A stretch of 42,081 nt of DNA. It comes from a virus. The position numbers and the translations under genes are program-made. The stretch is taken from positions 1-42,081 of the IMG/VR virus record IMGVR_UViG_3300031578_004878; one strand, given 5' to 3'. Within the stretch, counting starts at the first letter, position 1, and each line of letters starts with the position of its first letter. The notes beneath the pieces were generated by a model, which worked only from the letters and a program-made list of their open reading frames with translations, had not been told where the DNA came from and ran no database searches. Positions 16,377-25,401 of this stretch are shown piece after piece.

Positions 16377-18779
16377 CGCTTCATCCTTTTTGATTGACTT
16401 CTTAATTAAGGGATCTTCAGATAATATCACTAATCCCAGTTCTTTAGGAGGTAGGGCTTCTAAAGTTAAATATCTCTGCCTAAATCCCTTCATTAGTTCT
16501 TCGGCGTTATCGAGACACTCTTCCCTTCTCTTGCCGCTTTCATAATGATAAGAGAATAGTGGTTCAGGAACCCTTATTCCATGATAACCTTTATGCGCTA
16601 GTTGTACAGTATAGTCCCAATCCTCCCAAACAGGAATCTCTTCATTGAATCCGCCGACTTCATCGAAGGCTTCTTTTGGGTGTAAAAAAGTAACGACGAA
16701 GAGAGCCTGATTCTTTAGTCGCTCAAAGTTCCATTCTTCGGCGTGATGAACTTTTCCTTCTGGAAGTGAGATCCAATCAGTATAGATGATCGATTTTGGC
16801 CTGACGGCTGCAACTTTTAATGTCTGCCTAAGAAAGTGCTTGTCTAACTCATCATCTGCATCCAAGAAGAGCAGGAATCTCCCCTTCGCAGAATTCGCCC
16901 CCAGATTTCTAGCAGCACTGACGTTTCCGTACTTTCGCTTCCTCTTCCAGTTTATAAGTGGGTATCGAACACTATAGGGAAGTATACCACAATTTTTGAT
17001 TTTGCCAAACTTTGTATCGTCTACTACAATTAATTCCCATCGTCCGTCGGTCTGTGCTTTTACTGACTCTATTGCATTCTCTAAGATCGCCTCATGTCCA
17101 TCGCCGACAGGAATGATGATGGAGACCAACGGTTGATCGTAACTGAACACAGGGTGAGAATAGTGTTCTGGAGTTGCGATGCTGGCGAACGGCTGTGGGC
17201 CACCATTGGCGGCGGGAATAAAGTCTAACCAGTTGGGTTCTTTTACCTTTTCTTTCCTTGCTTTGTTGGTGATGCTATTCTCATGGACTCGATAAATCAT
17301 CACAGGGGTTTGAGTTGTATGAATCGCACTGAAACCTGCTAAACCAATGTTAGTCCAGAGTTCAGCGTCTTCTCCAAGCGTGAAATGATTTTTATATCCA
17401 CCAGCTCTGAAAAAAGCGTCTCTACGAAGAAGATTACAAGAAGGTACTTGATTCTGCTTCTTCAACTGAGCATCGAAATTGAAACCATTCGGCCAACTTC
17501 CAGCGACAGGCCCACGGGGGGTGTGAAGCTCAAGACTACCAAAAGAGATTCCGATAGATCGATCCTCTAGCAAGGGCGGTAGGAGTGTCTCCATGAAGCG
17601 TTCTTTTAAAGTATCATCAGCATCGAGGAAACACAGAAATTCGCCTTTGGCCTCCATCGCGCCTCGATTTCGTGCGCTTGCTACACCACGGTTGGATTGG
17701 ACTAAGACTTTGAACTTTGGATTGTTATTCACGGCCTTATTAATTTCCACTAGCGAGTCGTCTTCCGAGCCATCGTCGACTACGAGGCACTCCCAGTCCA
17801 AGAAGGTCTGCGATTTTACAGATCGAATGGCATCAGCAACGAAATCAGCGTAGTTATAACAAGGGATTATTACCGAGACCTGTGGGCCTTGATGTTTCTC
17901 TAAGGCCGATTCATAGACTTCGACGTATTTGGGGATGATGTCTTTCCAATCATGTTTTAGGGCTTCTTGTCGAGCGGCTTTCGATAATTTATCGAAATTG
18001 TCGATGCAATATCGTAAACCCTTCACAGTATCTTCATAATCTCCTGGTTTAGCGAGGTATCCAGTTTTCTTGTGGACTATTAGCTCAGGCGCATTACCCC
18101 AATTCCAGGCTAATGTCACCATTCCTGCGGCCATAGCTTCGAGGATGCCTATCCCATAAGTCTCCTTGGTTGGGGCAAAGTAGATGCCACTTTTGTAAAG
18201 GATTTCCTGCATTCTGTCGTAGGGTTGCAATCCAACTATATCCAAGTTCTTGGAAGAAGGCACACCAAAAGTGGAGATAAACTTCATGTCAGGACACAGG
18301 ACAGCGAGTTGTTGCATTGGTTCAGGAGTACAGACGGCATCGACTCGATTTTTATTGAAAATTACATCCATTTCCCTTGCTGTAGAAGGCTCTGGCCATT
18401 CTTCAAGACGGATGCCATGAGGTACGATAATTGGAGCGAAGCCCATATCGCGCACGAAGATCTCGGCGATCCACGGAGATGGGACTGTAATCCTCTTGAC
18501 TTTCCGAATGGTATCAATAATATTCCGATTTGAGCGCCACATCCATGCTGGCAGCGGAAACTCTCCCGACGGATAAAGTCCATGACAGTGAAGGATGTCT
18601 GGCAAGGTATCGGCAAAGGGCACAACATGAGCTGCGAGCACATCTGCATCTAAGGGGCTGTCAGTAAACTCCAGATAATCAATCAAGTAACGTCTTTGCT
18701 CAATTATTACGCGCTCGACACCTGTGATGGACTTTTGCGAAGGATCAATAGTTGGTGTGGGACTAAGAAAGAGTTTCAT
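16197..18779 (-). CDS. Triple-domain glycosyltransferase (GT4 + GT2 + GT2) fused to a connector-type module
   Basis: 860 aa. Residues 1-295: a GT-B domain with SPWIAEIF, a VPHGI switch and the E206-x7-E214 motif in KETYGIGILEAMAAG. Residues 298-515: a GT2 domain with VSVIIPCYNY, VVDDGSEDD, FLDADDT and GEDAEL. Residues 550-775: a second GT2 domain with VSIIIPVGDG, VVDDTK, FLDADDE and WEDWD. Residues 802-860: a small module repeated in the next two genes. All three catalytic domains look intact, so it could build a short oligosaccharide alone. The start lies 17 nt inside the upstream HNH gene. It is the last gene of the 12-kb sugar block. Confidence 0.88.
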   Translation of the reverse strand: MKLFLSPTPTIDPSQKSITGVERVIIEQRRYLIDYLEFTDSPLDADVLAAHVVPFADTLPDILHCHGLYPSGEFPLPAWMWRSNRNIIDTIRKVKRITVPSPWIAEIFVRDMGFAPIIVPHGIRLEEWPEPSTAREMDVIFNKNRVDAVCTPEPMQQLAVLCPDMKFISTFGVPSSKNLDIVGLQPYDRMQEILYKSGIYFAPTKETYGIGILEAMAAGMVTLAWNWGNAPELIVHKKTGYLAKPGDYEDTVKGLRYCIDNFDKLSKAARQEALKHDWKDIIPKYVEVYESALEKHQGPQVSVIIPCYNYADFVADAIRSVKSQTFLDWECLVVDDGSEDDSLVEINKAVNNNPKFKVLVQSNRGVASARNRGAMEAKGEFLCFLDADDTLKERFMETLLPPLLEDRSIGISFGSLELHTPRGPVAGSWPNGFNFDAQLKKQNQVPSCNLLRRDAFFRAGGYKNHFTLGEDAELWTNIGLAGFSAIHTTQTPVMIYRVHENSITNKARKEKVKEPNWLDFIPAANGGPQPFASIATPEHYSHPVFSYDQPLVSIIIPVGDGHEAILENAIESVKAQTDGRWELIVVDDTKFGKIKNCGILPYSVRYPLINWKRKRKYGNVSAARNLGANSAKGRFLLFLDADDELDKHFLRQTLKVAAVRPKSIIYTDWISLPEGKVHHAEEWNFERLKNQALFVVTFLHPKEAFDEVGGFNEEIPVWEDWDYTVQLAHKGYHGIRVPEPLFSYHYESGKRREECLDNAEELMKGFRQRYLTLEALPPKELGLVILSEDPLIKKSIKKDEAMATKALIKYTGDNMGARTFRTPLGNRYRFDGRGQRQSWVPIKDVHFFERMLDFQVVETQ

Positions 18780-19524
18780 TTTCTTTACTCGCAGAATGGT
18801 TATAGACTCGTGAGATCCAGGCTAAGAATTCATCTTGAGTCATCTTTCTTTTTGCATAATTACAGTCCTTACAACATGATACCACATTATCAATTTCGTA
18901 TCCGCACTCATTATCAATACGATCAAGGCCATTAAAAAGGTATACTCCATTGAAATGAGAATGAACCAAACTTCTTCCCCGTTGAGAAGGTTCCTTGCCA
19001 CAATAGTAGCACACTTGAGAGGTTAATCGTCGAATCTGTTCTACTGTTAGATTCCAAGAATATCCTCTTTGTTTAGCCGAATATTTCAGAGTACTAACCA
19101 ATTGATTGAATGCCGCTTCTCCAAAAGGCAAACTTTGTCTTTTGCGCACTCCTTCACTCCTTAAGCAACCGCAACTTTGGGTATGACCGTTTTGAAGACA
19201 CTCTCCGCGTACCTCGACTTCTTTGCCACAATCACAGTGGCAGAGCCACGCGATTTGTCTTCCTTTGGATTCTGCTTGACATAAAACGATTAGTCTTCCA
19301 AATCGACGACCAGTTCTATCGATGAGTTGTGCCTTCGCTCTATCTCTCTGAAGGCAACCACAACTTTGAGTGCGGCCACTTTGGAGGCTTTCTCCAAGTA
19401 CTTCGACTTCTTTTCCACAGTCGCAATGGCATATCCATATAATGTCCCCATTTCTATTTTCTGCTCGACTTAGTACAAGTAATCTTCCGTATCGGTGGCC
19501 TGTTCTGTCAATGAGTCGTGTCAA
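18763..19524 (-). CDS. HNH endonuclease with two Cys-rich DNA-binding modules
   Basis: 253 aa from TTG 19524, with AAGGAG 6 nt upstream. Two tandem modules (about 1-60 and 65-125) share LIDRTG.R.GRL, CHCDCGKEVEV and QSCGCL, each a likely four-Cys zinc site. The C-terminal nuclease has CYYCGKEP, NGLDRIDNECGYEIDNVVSC and CCKDCNYAK. The architecture is repeated by the gene at 34755-35480. It is free-standing between two glycosyltransferase genes and overlaps the next one by 17 nt. Probably a homing endonuclease. Confidence 0.9.
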   Translation of the reverse strand: MTRLIDRTGHRYGRLLVLSRAENRNGDIIWICHCDCGKEVEVLGESLQSGRTQSCGCLQRDRAKAQLIDRTGRRFGRLIVLCQAESKGRQIAWLCHCDCGKEVEVRGECLQNGHTQSCGCLRSEGVRKRQSLPFGEAAFNQLVSTLKYSAKQRGYSWNLTVEQIRRLTSQVCYYCGKEPSQRGRSLVHSHFNGVYLFNGLDRIDNECGYEIDNVVSCCKDCNYAKRKMTQDEFLAWISRVYNHSASKENETLS

Positions 19525-19539
19525 CTGAGTCTCCTTTTC

Positions 19540-20793
19540 TCAGATCGGATAATGTTCATCAGATCGCCACGCCCGTGCTTTCGCGGTCGCACCAGGCCGC
19601 CAATTTCCCTGGAACATCCTCCGCGTTCCAGCAATAAGATGCTTGACATAATTCTGCACAGGGAAATCTTGCAGTTCAAAGCCCTGTGCCAAAGCCGATC
19701 TCATATTTCCCACGCAAGGAGCACCTGAATTTTCCATCGGCGTTAACTGAAGGAACTTTTCCCTATCGATCATCGCAGCATGGGGGTGAATATAAGAAAT
19801 AACATTCCCTCCCTTCTTACCTGTGGGCACTCCCGACCATTTGTCTACGCTTCTCAACCACCCTGTCACGTATAGTTGTTTTGGATTCCTCTCGAACTCA
19901 GCGATCATTGCCTCCAAAAGTCCTGCACACTTTAAAGAGGCATCAGAATCATAAAGGAATACATAAGGTGTCTTTGCCAGTGCAATCCCCTGATTGATAG
20001 CGGGGCCATGCCCAATATTCTTCTCATTCAAAACGGCTGTGATATTCTCGTGCATCTCCCCGACTGTCTTTACATAAAGCGTCGATTCGTCGCCAGATCC
20101 GTTGTCGATGAGCACTAGAGGAATCTTTGGATAATACAACATCATAGTGCGCCGTGCCTCGTTCGTCAATTTTTTCGTCTTGTGATTAATTAGTATCACC
20201 GTAACATTCTCGTAAACTTTTCCCACATCTGGCGACACTACGACCTTTCTAGGCAATCCTTTTCCTCCGATTTTATCCACCATTATCATCGTTCTATTGA
20301 TCCAATAGGTACTGCACCCTGCATCAAAGAGTGCCTTTATGAAATAATAGTCCCCGTGCCTCGATTTTGCAAACATAAAAATGTGCTGTTTCCAGATCTC
20401 TCTTTTCACGATGAAACAGCAAGACCCGATCTCCCCCAGCACAGGGGGCTTCCCCCAAGTTCTCTTTGATGGTAGAAAGTCACTGAACGGTTTGCGATAT
20501 GCCTTGAAAAGAATGATGTCAACAGGATGTTGTGCGGCTACATTCTTTAAATGCTTGATGAAACTTCTATCGCTAATGTAATCGTCGTCGTCCAAAATCA
20601 GAACATATTGCCCATTCACCCTGTGTTTATTTTGATTCAGACTTTTATTGGCTTCGTGCAGTCCTTTATGCTCATTATCAGTAATTATTATATGTTCATA
20701 ATCGGGATCAATCTGCGTTGCCAACGACCTCCTATTTCTTGCAAGCAATCGAGTCCTTCCGCAAGATCGAGTTACCACAGATAAAAAAGTCAC
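19540..20793 (-). CDS. Two-domain family 2 glycosyltransferase
   Basis: 417 aa. The first GT-A domain (1-195) has FLSVVTRSCGR, IITDNE and a metal-binding LDDDDY. The second (about 195-400) has VTVILINHKTK, VLIDNGSGDES, NEKNIGHGPAINQGI and YDSDAS. GTG at 20793 overlaps the stop of the methyltransferase gene as GTGA, so translation is coupled. Each domain could add one sugar. Substrates are unknown. Confidence 0.85.
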   Translation of the reverse strand: MTFLSVVTRSCGRTRLLARNRRSLATQIDPDYEHIIITDNEHKGLHEANKSLNQNKHRVNGQYVLILDDDDYISDRSFIKHLKNVAAQHPVDIILFKAYRKPFSDFLPSKRTWGKPPVLGEIGSCCFIVKREIWKQHIFMFAKSRHGDYYFIKALFDAGCSTYWINRTMIMVDKIGGKGLPRKVVVSPDVGKVYENVTVILINHKTKKLTNEARRTMMLYYPKIPLVLIDNGSGDESTLYVKTVGEMHENITAVLNEKNIGHGPAINQGIALAKTPYVFLYDSDASLKCAGLLEAMIAEFERNPKQLYVTGWLRSVDKWSGVPTGKKGGNVISYIHPHAAMIDREKFLQLTPMENSGAPCVGNMRSALAQGFELQDFPVQNYVKHLIAGTRRMFQGNWRPGATAKARAWRSDEHYPI

Positions 20794-21278
20794 TTTATAG
20801 CCTCACAAAGTATGTCGCCATCTGGCATATGTCCCGACCTAGTTGGGTAAGCAGTGCATTTCTTTATCTTGAAACCAGAATCTTTAACAATCTGGTGCAT
20901 CCTATCCGCCGTGAAAAAGTTCCTATTGATGTGCCCTTCTCCTCTTGAGACCGATCCCAAAAGCCAGGTCAACCCCTCTCCCCAACGCAACTTAGAATCA
21001 CCTGCCAACCATCTCTTTAGATAAGCCTCAATATTTGGGCAACGAATCATCAATACTCCACCAAACCTTAGAACCCTCCTCCATTCTTTCAGCATTATCT
21101 GAAACTCTTGTAATGTGGCGTGTTCTACCATATGCGATGTGTAAATCTTGTCCACAGTATCATTAGCGTAAGGCAACTCAGAGGCGTCCACATTTAGATC
21201 CGCTTCTTTAGAATATTTATCGATATTTACGAAGTCCTTCATTCGAGTAGTCCCACTACCCAAATTGAGTTGTAGCAT
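20790..21278 (-). CDS. Class I SAM-dependent methyltransferase
   Basis: 162 aa. LQLNLGSGTTRMKDFVNID is the SAM-binding motif I; LNVDASELPYANDTVDKIY and SHMVEHATL follow, with WRRVLRFGGVLMI as motif post-I/III, as in predicted sugar-cluster type 11 methyltransferases. GAGGA lies 5 nt before the ATG. The start is inside the last codons of the CgeB-like gene. It resembles the 147-aa methyltransferase at 1347-1790 in layout. Confidence 0.85.
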   Translation of the reverse strand: MLQLNLGSGTTRMKDFVNIDKYSKEADLNVDASELPYANDTVDKIYTSHMVEHATLQEFQIMLKEWRRVLRFGGVLMIRCPNIEAYLKRWLAGDSKLRWGEGLTWLLGSVSRGEGHINRNFFTADRMHQIVKDSGFKIKKCTAYPTRSGHMPDGDILCEAIK

Positions 21279-22188
21279 GGCATTCCTCGATTATCTTTTT
21301 TGTGTAGTGAGTAAAAGTATATCGTGCCAGTATTTCCCTTTGTCCATTTATAGCAATTTCTGTACGCTCTTTTGGGTGTTTCAAATAATAATCTATCATA
21401 GCAAAGAGTTCCTGATCTGACTTGTACCAAACCAGATGCTTGTGGTTAGTAAACAAATCCTCGATGCCTTCAGAATAAGTCTGAATAAGGAAGCAACGGG
21501 AACTTAAAACATTGGGCAATCGATTCGAAAAGTATCCCTCCAAATATCGCCATTCGTCTCCGATCAGACTGAGCATAATCTTCGTCTGCCCGCACAATTT
21601 AGCAAAGTCTCCACCGAAAGCAGGACTGAGAGATTTAAATTGTGTCCCTGTCCAATTTGGGCCAGCCACATAGAGATTGAATCTCTTGTGCAACTCATTC
21701 AAAGTTCTACGTCTGGAAACATCGTTATTCCAACCAGGAAAAACTACATTGTAAATCTGCTTCGATGGACGATACTTGAAAATACTAGGCTCTGTAGGAC
21801 AAGGAAGATAAGTACAGTTGAAAACTCCCTTTTCAATATTCTGTTTTATGTGTGTCTTGTTAGAGATATAAACATAATCTGCTGCAACTCTAGCAAGTCG
21901 CAGATGATACTCAGAGTAAGGACGGTCGCCGTAGAAAGCAGAGATACCACAATTCAATTCGTCCTTGACTCTTCGTAACATTCGAGCATCGACGCTTCTC
22001 CCAGACTTTACACTACCGCCAAGATGAATGTGTGTAGGTCGAAAATCGAGAAGAATCTGCTCAAGGCGATCTTTTTTATTCCGAGCATCAAAGTGCTGAA
22101 CTATACCAAGTTTTCGGAAAGCATTGAGCCAATAAAAGTTAGAGTTTGTTTTCTCAAATAAATCTACATAAAAGATTCGTTCAGCCAC
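21256..22188 (-). CDS. CgeB-like (GT-B) glycosyltransferase
   Basis: 310 aa. The C-terminal half carries the CgeB/Glyco_trans_1_2 signature: YFSNRLPNVLSSRCFLI, then HLVWYKSDQELFAMIDYYL, then IAINGQREILARYTF with a terminal H. The N-terminal half has HIHLGGSVKSGRSVDARML and FYGDRPYS. Such proteins are probable glycosyltransferases acting on surface or spore polysaccharide. GTG at 22188 has GAGGA upstream and overlaps the preceding related gene by 8 nt. Confidence 0.83.
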   Translation of the reverse strand: MAERIFYVDLFEKTNSNFYWLNAFRKLGIVQHFDARNKKDRLEQILLDFRPTHIHLGGSVKSGRSVDARMLRRVKDELNCGISAFYGDRPYSEYHLRLARVAADYVYISNKTHIKQNIEKGVFNCTYLPCPTEPSIFKYRPSKQIYNVVFPGWNNDVSRRRTLNELHKRFNLYVAGPNWTGTQFKSLSPAFGGDFAKLCGQTKIMLSLIGDEWRYLEGYFSNRLPNVLSSRCFLIQTYSEGIEDLFTNHKHLVWYKSDQELFAMIDYYLKHPKERTEIAINGQREILARYTFTHYTKKIIEECHATTQFG

Positions 22189-23131
22189 GAAGTTCCTCCA
22201 CGAATAAAGCTGCTCGTTTTTCCCAAGTACAAGCGAAGGCAGTCTTCTGACCCAGTTTGATTAAACGCTCTCGCTCCTGTGGATCATTGATGTAGCGATC
22301 TAACAATTGTCTAAGATGTTGAGCTGATTTATACTGTGGTACAGCACCCTTGAAAATTCCTTGCAAACCAATATTCTTATCTGAGATAGCAAGACTTCCA
22401 CTAGCTAAAATATCAAAGATTTTTACCGAAACGAAACCCTCTCTGGACATTTCGGGCCTATGATCTTGAAGACACATTTTTGCCGATGCGTAAAGATTCT
22501 GGATTTCTGGATAGGGATAGTAACGACCGCCATACCACGAATCTGGAATCTTTCCTTTCCAATTATTTCCAAAAATGGCAATTCTATAAGGAAGATTCCC
22601 TAAAGATTTCAAATGGTTGATTATTGCTCGACCATCCATTCCATGAGGGCCTCTATTATTTCCTACAAAGACCATATCATACTTATTAGCTATATTCACA
22701 GGTCTTTTAGAAGTTGCGCCTAACATCACCTGTGCATCGTAACCCATCTGTCGCAATTTTGCAGTGAAAAATGTCGAACAGCAAAAGATTTTATCATAGC
22801 CACGCAAATTTGTAGAATTTGGTTTCTCAGGATGGGAATAAACCCAAGCGATCTTGTAAATGCTGCTTGGAAGTTGTTCGATTTTCTTTTTATAAATATA
22901 TTCTATCTCACCACCAGAAAGATGAATTAGTACATCGGGTGGATTTATGTCTGGTCTACTAACTGAGATACGATGTCCGAGATTCTTCAAAGCTGTAGAT
23001 AATTCTTCCTTTGCCCAGTTATCCCCCCATAAATTTCTACCGAGTCCTGGAGGACTTATATCAGAGGGAGCAGCTACGTGAATTATCAAACTTTTCTTTT
23101 CTTTTAGTTGTAGTAGTCTTTCATTTCTCAT
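22181..23131 (-). CDS. CgeB-like (GT-B) glycosyltransferase
   Basis: 316 aa. DMVFVGNNRGPHGMDGRAII, PEIQNLYASAKMCLQDHRPE and GFVSVKIFDILASGSLAISD form the C-terminal donor-binding half of CgeB-type proteins, followed by SAQHLRQLLDRYINDP and the closing helix. The N-terminus has a GxGRNLWGDNWAKEEL motif. It is adjacent to and distantly related to the 310-aa protein downstream, so the two probably act in sequence. It overlaps both neighbours by 8-11 nt. Confidence 0.83.
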   Translation of the reverse strand: MRNERLLQLKEKKSLIIHVAAPSDISPPGLGRNLWGDNWAKEELSTALKNLGHRISVSRPDINPPDVLIHLSGGEIEYIYKKKIEQLPSSIYKIAWVYSHPEKPNSTNLRGYDKIFCCSTFFTAKLRQMGYDAQVMLGATSKRPVNIANKYDMVFVGNNRGPHGMDGRAIINHLKSLGNLPYRIAIFGNNWKGKIPDSWYGGRYYPYPEIQNLYASAKMCLQDHRPEMSREGFVSVKIFDILASGSLAISDKNIGLQGIFKGAVPQYKSAQHLRQLLDRYINDPQERERLIKLGQKTAFACTWEKRAALFVEELRG

Positions 23132-23684
23132 AAAGAATTACCGCATTTGGCCAAAATTTTGTTTTCCCTTTTGGTCTAGGATATACAATCGAATGAACAA
23201 TATCCTGTCTTTCAAAGCAACTTAAAATCTTCCTTACATCCATAATGAAATATCGATGCTCTTCATAAGGATTGCCATCTATCGGGCCTTGTTTTTCCTT
23301 GCCGACTGGAAAAGAGAGCATAAGGAACTTTCGTGTGATTCGACAAAGTTTCTTTATTGTCAAATAGATTTCTGCAAAATTATTGAGATGCTCGATGCCA
23401 TGAATCCAACAAACTACATCGAAAGAATTTGCGGGAAAAATATAGTTAATGAATCGAACATCTCCAGAGATTGCATTATAACCACGTTCTCGTAATTCCC
23501 TGACATTTGGAGGATGAATCTCCAAAATAGTATAATCTTTGACACCAAATCTCTGCAAGCCCTTGAAAAGACCAGCACCATATTCAGGAAGATAACGAGC
23601 ACCAATATCTAAGGCAGATTCACCATGAAAATGATACTTTGTTAAGAATTCTATCGTAGACTCATCGAAGTCCCTGCTTTTCAC
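23121..23684 (-). CDS. SAM-dependent methyltransferase
   Basis: 187 aa. ALDIGARYLPEYGAGLF is motif I; YTILEIHPPNVREL, AISGDVRFI and FDVVCWIHGIEHLNN follow in Rossmann order, with FPVGKEKQGPIDGN and HRYF in the C-terminal half. Those C-terminal motifs are shared with the 185-aa protein at 1775-2332. GTG at 23684 overlaps the stop of the acetyltransferase gene as GTGA. The substrate is probably a sugar of the cluster product (inference). Confidence 0.8.
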   Translation of the reverse strand: MKSRDFDESTIEFLTKYHFHGESALDIGARYLPEYGAGLFKGLQRFGVKDYTILEIHPPNVRELRERGYNAISGDVRFINYIFPANSFDVVCWIHGIEHLNNFAEIYLTIKKLCRITRKFLMLSFPVGKEKQGPIDGNPYEEHRYFIMDVRKILSCFERQDIVHSIVYPRPKGKTKFWPNAVILYEK

Positions 23685-24241
23685 AAATCCAACTCTTTAA
23701 TTAGTGTTTCTCTCAACGCATTGAAAGCATCCCTCAGTAAACCATGAATATAGACATCGATGTATTTCCCATTCTTGAACTTCTGCTCTCTAAGAATGCC
23801 CTCTTCTTGAAAGCCCATCTTTTGATAAACCGCCCTAGCACCCTCATTTAGAGCCATAGTCTCTAACCAAATCTTGTTGAGATTGAGGTGATTGAAAGCA
23901 TAATCAAGGAGCAAGAATACAGCTTCCATACCATAGCCCCATCCACGGTATTTAGCCTCTCCGATAAGAAATCGACCAAACTCCGCTGTGCGATTGCGCC
24001 AATCTATGTTGCTCAGTCCAATAGCACCAATAGTTGTATCATCGATAGTCTGAATCATATAATATCGAGCATTGGGATCACATAAGACTTTATCAATCCA
24101 TTCCGAATGTGAATCAAAAGAAAGAGGCTCCTCTTCGAAGAAGAAGGCTTTCACCTGTGGATCATTCCGCCATCGCACAAGACAATCATCATCTAAATAA
24201 TTACCATAAGCTCGTAAAATCACCTTCTTACCTATGAACAT
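23681..24241 (-). CDS. GNAT-family N-acetyltransferase (PseH/RimJ-like)
   Basis: 186 aa. KVILRAYGNYLDDDCLVRWRNDP is the usual start of RimJ/PseH-type enzymes. IGEAKYRGWGYGMEAV (about residues 93-108) is the acetyl-CoA pyrophosphate loop. IWLETMALNEGARAVYQKMGF is the conserved closing region. AGGA precedes the ATG, which lies 10 nt inside the DegT gene. Next to a sugar aminotransferase, N-acetylation of a 4-amino sugar nucleotide is the most likely role. Confidence 0.87.
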   Translation of the reverse strand: MFIGKKVILRAYGNYLDDDCLVRWRNDPQVKAFFFEEEPLSFDSHSEWIDKVLCDPNARYYMIQTIDDTTIGAIGLSNIDWRNRTAEFGRFLIGEAKYRGWGYGMEAVFLLLDYAFNHLNLNKIWLETMALNEGARAVYQKMGFQEEGILREQKFKNGKYIDVYIHGLLRDAFNALRETLIKELDL

Positions 24242-25401
24242 TCATTCATCCTCCCAAAATCCAAGATAGAATCGATGATATAAGAAACCTCATCATCTGT
24301 GAGAGCAGGATACATTGGAAGCGTCAACAACTTTGGCCATACTCGCTCTGCGACAGGAAGAATCATAGAACCCAACCTGCGACGATAATAAGGCTGCAAA
24401 TGAATCGGGTAGTAATGTACCCCTGTGGCGATCCCCTTTTCCTTGAGGAAAGCGTTCAAGGCGTCTCTGTGGGAAGTTTTTATCACATAATTGTGCCAAG
24501 AACTTTTCGCATATGGTTTCTCTATAGGAGTTTCTATCCAAGGGGCACTCTCCTGAAAGGCAGCAGTGTAAGTGCTTGCGATCTCACGTCGTCTGGCGTT
24601 AGCTGTGTCTAGTTTTGCAAGTTGACATAAGCCAATGACGGCGGCAATATCGTTCATATGATATTTGTATCCCAATTCTGCAACTTCGTAATACCAAGAA
24701 TATTGCTTATACGCAGCCTCCTCGGTTCGATCCCAAGTGCTCTTGTCAATTCCGCACCATCGAAGTCGTCGTAGTCTTTCAGCCAGTTCTAGGCGATTTG
24801 TGGTAATCATTCCTCCATCGCCACAGGGGAGATTTTTTACTGCATGAAAGCTGAAGCAAGCGGCCATACTGCGTTCAAGACTACCGATTTTTTGCCCCTT
24901 ATACTCACTCCCACAGGCATGTGCAGCGTCTTCGATGACATGGAGACCATATTTGTCGGCGATATTCCAAATGGCGTCCATCTGGCAGGGATGACCACCA
25001 TAATGTACGGGGATTATGGCCTTCACACTAGGATGGCCTAACTTCGCTGCCGTCCTTAGTTTTTGTGCCAGATCTTTGAGCTGGATATTCAAAACATCTG
25101 GCACGATGTCGATGAAAAGGGGGAGCGCGCCACAATAGGTCGGAGCGTGGGCTGTGGAAACGAAAGTCATCGTAGGAACAGCTACCATATCCCATTCACC
25201 GAGATCTAAAGCCAAGCAACATAAGTGAAGGGCCGCCGTGCAACTATTAGTGGCAATAGTGTACTTCGCACCGACATACTCTGCGAATCGTTCCTCAAAC
25301 TCTTCCGTCTTCGGGCCGAGTCCTATCCAGCCAGTCTGAAATATTTCCCAAAGGGCTTTGAGTTCTTCTTCACCAAGAGATGGCCGAAAGACTGGGATCA
25401 T
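24232..25401 (-). CDS. DegT/DnrJ/EryC1 PLP-dependent sugar aminotransferase
   Basis: 389 aa. ATG at 25401 is chosen because AAGGAAG lies 8 nt upstream and ATGA overlaps the upstream stop; the frame also extends to 25446. IPVFRPSLGEEEL, GWIGLGPKTEEFE and NSCTAALHL open the fold. D158 (VIEDAAHACG) and K189 (SFHAVKNLPCGDGGM) are the PLP-binding residues. Family members aminate keto-sugar nucleotides, for example to 4-amino-4,6-dideoxy sugars. No dehydratase or nucleotidyltransferase is present in the window, so the keto sugar would have to come from the host. Confidence 0.93.
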   Translation of the reverse strand: MIPVFRPSLGEEELKALWEIFQTGWIGLGPKTEEFEERFAEYVGAKYTIATNSCTAALHLCCLALDLGEWDMVAVPTMTFVSTAHAPTYCGALPLFIDIVPDVLNIQLKDLAQKLRTAAKLGHPSVKAIIPVHYGGHPCQMDAIWNIADKYGLHVIEDAAHACGSEYKGQKIGSLERSMAACFSFHAVKNLPCGDGGMITTNRLELAERLRRLRWCGIDKSTWDRTEEAAYKQYSWYYEVAELGYKYHMNDIAAVIGLCQLAKLDTANARRREIASTYTAAFQESAPWIETPIEKPYAKSSWHNYVIKTSHRDALNAFLKEKGIATGVHYYPIHLQPYYRRRLGSMILPVAERVWPKLLTLPMYPALTDDEVSYIIDSILDFGRMNECS

